Source: JAYPUA01 sp038133845
Lineage (GTDB): Bacteria > SAR324 > NAC60-12
Direction: 5' to 3'
Assembly (NCBI GenBank): GCA_038133845.1
Contig: JAYPUA010000056.1
Span: forward strand, 1 to 18,110
Length of the DNA stretch: 18,110 nucleotides
Of this stretch, positions 14,606 to 18,110 are shown in pieces. Each line of letters opens with the position of its first letter. Position 1 is the first letter of the stretch. Made by a program: the position numbers and the translations under genes. The notes under the pieces were generated by a model, which did no database searches, had not been told where the DNA came from, and was given only the letters and a program-made list of their open reading frames with translations.

Positions 14606-16537
14606 ATGAGCAAACACTCATTTTGGGAGGCAAGGTACCGCCTGAACCGAGATGCCTCCATTCCGGCAGTGCTCCAGACCTTTGAGGAGACCGGTCGCAT
14701 CCGGGCCCTGACCAGAGAGTTGAGAGAGGGCGAGAAGCAGCACATTTTCTGGGAATCCGACCTGGCAAAATGGCTGGAGGCGGTCTTCCTGCACCTCCAG
14801 AAGGAGGAGGATCAGGAACTCCGTGACTTCAGTGAGAGACTGATCGACAAGCTGATCAGGAACCAGGAGGCTGACGGGTACCTGAACAGCTACTTCAGCT
14901 TCCATGAACCCGACCACAAATTCACGAACCTGAAGGTCCGTCATGAGCTTTACTGTGCCGGACACCTCCTCGAGGCGGCCCTGGAGCACCTGAAGCTGGA
15001 CCCGGACAGCAGGTTCTTTGCTGCGCTTGAGAAGTACATCGACCACATCGCACAGGTCTTTGGCAGAGGGGTCGGGCAGAAGAGGGGATATCCCGGACAT
15101 CAGGAGATCGAGCTGGCCTTGCTGAAGGCCTACGAGTACACCGGGAAGGCAAAATTTCTGGAGCTTGCGGGGTTCTTCCTCGACGAGAGGGGCCAGGCTC
15201 CTCATTACTTCGAGTTGGAGGACCAGAAGCGAGCGGAGTACGAAAAACCGGTTGACTACTCCGAGTTCCCGAGCGAAGTGCGGGACTTCATTTCCTGGCA
15301 CATGTCTGGACTGAAGAGGAGGGACCACACCTACTATCAGGCTCATCAGCCCGCCTTTGAGCAAAAGACCGCAGAGGGACACTCCGTCCGGGCCCTGTAC
15401 ATGTTCACGGCCATGGCCGACTACGCAAGGCTGACAGGCGATCCGCAGAAAATCGCGGCCTGCAAGGTGCTGTGGGAGAACATCACCTGCCGCAGGATGT
15501 ACGTCCACGGAGGGGTGGGGAGCGCACATATTGGCGAAAGGTTCTCGTTCGATTATGACCTCCCCAACGACTTGGCCTACGCCGAGACCTGTGCCAGCAT
15601 CGCGCTGATTTTCTTTGCGGAGCGGCTGATGCGCATTGAGTGGAACAGTGAGTATGCGGATGTCATCGAGCGCGCGCTCTACAACGTCGTCCTGGCGAGT
15701 ACGTCCACCAGCGGGAAGGCCTTTTTCTACGACAACTATCTGGAATACATTCCCGATTTCCAAAAATTCCAGCACCGCAGGCACGGCGTGCGGGATGAAT
15801 ACCACACGTGCTCGTGTTGCCCTCCCAACGTTCTGAGGATCATTGCGGATCTGGAACGCTACATCTTCTCCCAGCCCGGAGAGGAGATCATGGTGAATCA
15901 GTACATCAACTCAGAAAAGAGCTTCGACCTTGGTGACGGTACAATCTCGATCCAGATGGAGTCTGCGCTGCCGTGGGGCGGGAAGGTCCGGGTGGTGGTC
16001 TCCTCCAACTCCAATCAGCCCAGAAAGATCTGCTTCAGGATTCCGAGCTGGGATTCTGCTCCCAAGATCTTGCTGAATGGAGAACCTCTGAAGTTGAAGC
16101 CTGAGTCCGGGTACCTCGGTGTGGAAAAAGTCTGGGGGGCGAGGGATGTGGTGGAGGTCGACCTGAACCTCACCCCCTACGTGGTGAGGGCGGACCCGAG
16201 GGTGAGGTACAACGCCAACCGGGTGGCTGTGTTCAGAGGCCCGCTGCTGTATTGCATGGAGTCGACAGACAACTCGAGCCACTTGAACCAGTACCTGCTC
16301 GACGAGGATCCGAAGTTTACGGAAATACCGCAGGACCAGCTGGCTCCCGGAGCCATTGCTCTGGAGACCGAAGGGTACCGGGTCGAGCCTTCGACGACGT
16401 CGCTCTACTCCAGGTCCAGGCCGAAGCGATCCAGGGCACGGTTGAGGCTGATTCCCTATTTCCTCTGGTCAAACCGTGGGGAGTGCGAGATGCTGACGTG
16501 GGTTCTGGAGGACTCAAGGTATGGCCTCTCCTCCTGA
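14606..16537 (+). CDS. GH127 beta-L-arabinofuranosidase (HypBA1-like)
   Basis: 643 aa, close to Bifidobacterium HypBA1 (658 aa). The family motif VHGGVGSAHIGERFSFDYDL gives the acid/base Glu311; AYAETCAS gives zinc ligands Glu327 and Cys329; HTCSCCPPN gives Cys404 (nucleophile) and Cys405. The 16-residue spacing from Glu311 to Glu327 and the E-x-C and CC patterns match HypBA1 (Glu322, Glu338, Cys340, Cys417, Cys418). An (alpha/alpha)6 barrel covers ~1-420 and beta-sandwich domains follow, ending in IPYFLWSNRGECEMLTW. No signal peptide. It removes beta-1,2-linked L-arabinofuranose, as found on plant hydroxyproline-rich glycoproteins. Last gene of the operon. The ribosome site is weak (CAAGAA). 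An out-of-frame ATG lies five bases upstream. Confidence 0.93.
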   Translation: MSKHSFWEARYRLNRDASIPAVLQTFEETGRIRALTRELREGEKQHIFWESDLAKWLEAVFLHLQKEEDQELRDFSERLIDKLIRNQEADGYLNSYFSFHEPDHKFTNLKVRHELYCAGHLLEAALEHLKLDPDSRFFAALEKYIDHIAQVFGRGVGQKRGYPGHQEIELALLKAYEYTGKAKFLELAGFFLDERGQAPHYFELEDQKRAEYEKPVDYSEFPSEVRDFISWHMSGLKRRDHTYYQAHQPAFEQKTAEGHSVRALYMFTAMADYARLTGDPQKIAACKVLWENITCRRMYVHGGVGSAHIGERFSFDYDLPNDLAYAETCASIALIFFAERLMRIEWNSEYADVIERALYNVVLASTSTSGKAFFYDNYLEYIPDFQKFQHRRHGVRDEYHTCSCCPPNVLRIIADLERYIFSQPGEEIMVNQYINSEKSFDLGDGTISIQMESALPWGGKVRVVVSSNSNQPRKICFRIPSWDSAPKILLNGEPLKLKPESGYLGVEKVWGARDVVEVDLNLTPYVVRADPRVRYNANRVAVFRGPLLYCMESTDNSSHLNQYLLDEDPKFTEIPQDQLAPGAIALETEGYRVEPSTTSLYSRSRPKRSRARLRLIPYFLWSNRGECEMLTWVLEDSRYGLSS

Positions 16538-16550
16538 GGCTGCCTGGGGA

Positions 16551-16583
16551 CGGTGCTCCTGGAAAACTTCACCAGGAACACCG
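16551..16583 (+). terminator. Probable transcription terminator or 3' stem-loop of the arabinoside operon
   Basis: CGGTG-C-TCCTGG (16551-16562) and CCAGGA-A-CACCG (16572-16583) form a 12-position stem with one C/A mismatch and a 9-base loop, 13 bases after the GH127 stop. The tail is CTTTGCTC, only a weak T tract, so it may work as a 3' protective hairpin before Rho-dependent ending. Position between convergent genes supports the reading. Confidence 0.5.
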
Positions 16584-16684
16584 CTTTGCTCAAAGGTCGT
16601 TCAGGGAGGAGGCTGCACTCGGCGTGTGTGCTCCGCCACTTGATCCTGATGTTGCCTGTTAAGAATTTTTCAGGCTGACGCCGT

Positions 16685-17887
16685 TCAGGTCTCTTGGGGG
16701 CCTGTCTTCTGGCAAGGAGGCTTTTTCTCATGCCGGGTAGGCAGTAAGACAAGGGCCAAGGCTACTGGAATGATGGAGGCTCCGACCAGAAGCCCCAGGG
16801 CGATGTGGGGGCCTGAAGACTCGATCATCCAGGCCCCCAGGGGAGGGGCGATTGCAGAGGCAACAAGAATTGGGGTTGCCAGGAGCCCCATGGTGTGTGC
16901 ATAGCCCGGGGCTCCAAAGAGTGCCAGCGGCAGAGAGCCCCGCGCAATAGACCACAACCCGTTCCCTGCTCCATATGCAATCATGGCGAGGGAAGCTGGG
17001 ACTCCGGCCAGCAAGCCTCCCAGCCCGAGGAGGATCGAGGCTGTTGCAACGAGCATGGTCCAGATCGGGTGGTGTCGCCCTCGGCCAAACATTTCGAGCA
17101 CACGGGCCCCGACCTGTGCCGGACCAATCAGCGTTCCCACCGCGATGGCTGCAGCCTCGGTGTAGCCTTGGACCTTCAGCAGAGTGACCAGGTGAACCGA
17201 CCAGTTGGTGAAAACCATGGCCAGAATGACCCCTGCGCTGGCGACGCCCAGAAATCTGGGGTCGAGCAGGGAGACTGCGGAGGAGGGAGGCCCTGCTTCT
17301 ACAGGAAACCCGGGACTCCGGGAAGCGACCGGCAGCCCCAGCAACGCCAAGGGCAGGGTAAGGGACAGGTGTAGCGCTGCATAGACAAAGCAGGCCCCGC
17401 GCCAGCCGAACTCTTCAACCAAAATTGCAGAAAGTGGCCAGCAGAGCGTACTTGCAAAGCCACCCCAGAGGGTGAGTTGTGTGATGGGTGAGCGTGCTGC
17501 GTGGCCATAGATCCGACCCAGCGTGGAGAAGGCGGCGTCGTATAGCCCGGCCGACATGCCCAGTCCGAGCAGCAGCCAGGCTGCAAAAAAAGCCGGGAGG
17601 CTCTCGGCACTGCCTAGGCAGCCCAATCCAGCAGAGAGGAGCAGCATCCCGGACGCCAGCACCGGGCGGCCTCCATGCCTCGCGATCAACCGTCCTACCA
17701 AAGGCGCAGCCAGCCCGGAGATCAGGAGCCCAAAGGAGACCCCGGCCGATAGCGTTGTCGGAGACCATCCCGTATCGGCCGCTATCGGCGCTGCCAGCAC
17801 CGCCATCAGGTAGAAGCTGCTTCCCCAGGCAAAGATCTCGATCACGCCAAGGACGGCAACGGTACGAAAAGTGGAAGAGGAGTTCAT
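16685..17887 (-). CDS. MFS transporter, substrate unknown
   Basis: 400 aa with about 12 hydrophobic helices in two six-helix halves, split by a loop around 190-210. The MFS loop 2-3 motif is recognisable as GRLIARHGGRPVL (65-77) and a weaker copy, GARVLEMFGRGRHHP, lies in the second half. The start ATG at 17887 has AGG about ten bases upstream. It resembles the general AraJ-like/monocarboxylate-like efflux and uptake carriers of the major facilitator superfamily. Convergent with the arabinoside operon and not part of it. A role in sugar or drug export is possible, but nothing in the sequence identifies the substrate. The C-terminal tail TRHEKKPPCQKTGPQET is hydrophilic and probably cytoplasmic. 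Confidence 0.88.
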   Translation of the reverse strand: MNSSSTFRTVAVLGVIEIFAWGSSFYLMAVLAAPIAADTGWSPTTLSAGVSFGLLISGLAAPLVGRLIARHGGRPVLASGMLLLSAGLGCLGSAESLPAFFAAWLLLGLGMSAGLYDAAFSTLGRIYGHAARSPITQLTLWGGFASTLCWPLSAILVEEFGWRGACFVYAALHLSLTLPLALLGLPVASRSPGFPVEAGPPSSAVSLLDPRFLGVASAGVILAMVFTNWSVHLVTLLKVQGYTEAAAIAVGTLIGPAQVGARVLEMFGRGRHHPIWTMLVATASILLGLGGLLAGVPASLAMIAYGAGNGLWSIARGSLPLALFGAPGYAHTMGLLATPILVASAIAPPLGAWMIESSGPHIALGLLVGASIIPVALALVLLPTRHEKKPPCQKTGPQET

Positions 17888-18110
17888 GGATTCAGCCTGG
17901 GATCACCTGATCCAGGAGGCCACCGCGCGGGGCCTCCTCTCTGCTCCTGCATGGAAGCCTGTTTGACGAAAATGAACTGTTGCGCGCCAAAACGATTGGC
18001 GCCTGAACCGAGTCAGCAGCATCGTGACACCTTCCTCCTCTTCTTCCAAATGGCATCGGAACTTCCGGAACCGTCAACCTCGCACATCTGGCCTATCTCT
18101 ACAACCCCTC
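17888..18110. other. Window edge without an assignable gene
   Basis: Beyond the leader repeats there is a further perfect palindrome, GCGCCAA-AACGA-TTGGCGC (17984-18002), about 100 bases upstream of the MFS start, a possible operator. A minus-strand frame from the window edge to a TGA at 18013-18015 could be the C-terminus of a neighbouring gene (reads about 32 residues ending KKRRKVSRCC), but it is too short to judge. A short minus-strand frame at 17892-18077 has no features and is not called. Confidence 0.3.
17896..17938 (-). promoter_or_regulatory. Two adjacent inverted repeats in the MFS gene leader
   Basis: GATCA-CC-TGATC (17901-17912), flanked by CCTG and CAGG arms, lies 9-30 bases before the MFS start. 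Directly beside it AGGAGGCC (17914-17921) and GGCCTCCT (17931-17938) form a perfect 8-bp stem with a 9-base loop. Read on the minus strand these would form two hairpins just before the ribosome site, or the first could be an operator. Structure is seen; function is inferred. Confidence 0.4.

Noticed and set aside
13413..14768. 451-codon minus-strand open frame over the GguC/AraD1 gene
   Set aside because: Antisense shadow of a well-supported gene; no recognisable motifs.
14618..15805. 395-codon minus-strand open frame over the GH127 gene
   Set aside because: Antisense to the GH127 catalytic domain; the translation has no recognisable domain.
17892..18077. 61-codon minus-strand open frame just upstream of the MFS gene
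   Set aside because: It runs through the palindromic leader and has no domain or convincing coding character.

Overview
The window reads as chromosomal DNA of a Gram-negative bacterium. Both ABC transporters use exported (signal-peptide) periplasmic binding proteins without a lipobox, and Shine-Dalgarno-like sequences precede many starts. The DNA is moderately GC-rich. I cannot name the species. I see no rRNA, tRNA, CRISPR array, insertion sequence or integrase. It looks like ordinary metabolic gene content arranged in four blocks.

Block 1 (13-4730, minus strand) is a tightly packed four-gene operon read right to left. It encodes a periplasmic binding protein, an ABC ATPase, a two-in-one permease of the Fe3+/2-aminoethylphosphonate/thiamine class, and a divergent PP2C-type protein phosphatase. 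The ATPase stop and permease start overlap (ATGA), and the phosphatase starts 3 bases after the permease stop. The substrate is not settled. The binding protein lacks the Tyr-Tyr pair typical of ferric-ion binders, so a phosphonate or other small anion is at least as likely as iron.

Block 2 (5043-5591, minus) is one small four-helix membrane protein that looks like a compact relative of MotA/TolQ/ExbB. It is divergent from block 3. The 372-base divergent region contains several AATTGG-type inverted repeats. Two of them fall between plausible -35 and -10 boxes, one on each strand, and are candidate operators.

Block 3 (5964-16537, plus) is an arabinoside-utilisation operon. It encodes a GntR-LacI chimeric regulator of the AraR type, a CUT1 sugar ABC importer (binding protein plus two permeases, with no ATPase gene of its own), GH51 alpha-L-arabinofuranosidase, a GH2 glycosidase, a GguC/AraD1 family enzyme of the FAH superfamily, and GH127 beta-L-arabinofuranosidase. 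None of the three glycosidases has a signal peptide. The inferred scheme is that oligosaccharides containing alpha- and beta-linked L-arabinose, such as plant or algal arabinan, arabinogalactan or hydroxyproline-rich glycoprotein glycans, are imported intact and cut to monosaccharides in the cytoplasm. The GguC/AraD1 gene suggests the arabinose then enters a non-phosphorylating oxidative pathway. A stem-loop with a UUCG tetraloop sits between the binding-protein and permease genes, and another strong stem-loop follows the last gene.

Block 4 (16685-17887, minus) is a convergent MFS transporter gene with palindrome-rich leader DNA. The last ~220 bases have no gene that I can call. The window's most informative content is the combined alpha/beta-arabinofuranosidase operon and its candidate operators, the phosphatase in the transporter operon, and the mini MotA-like protein.
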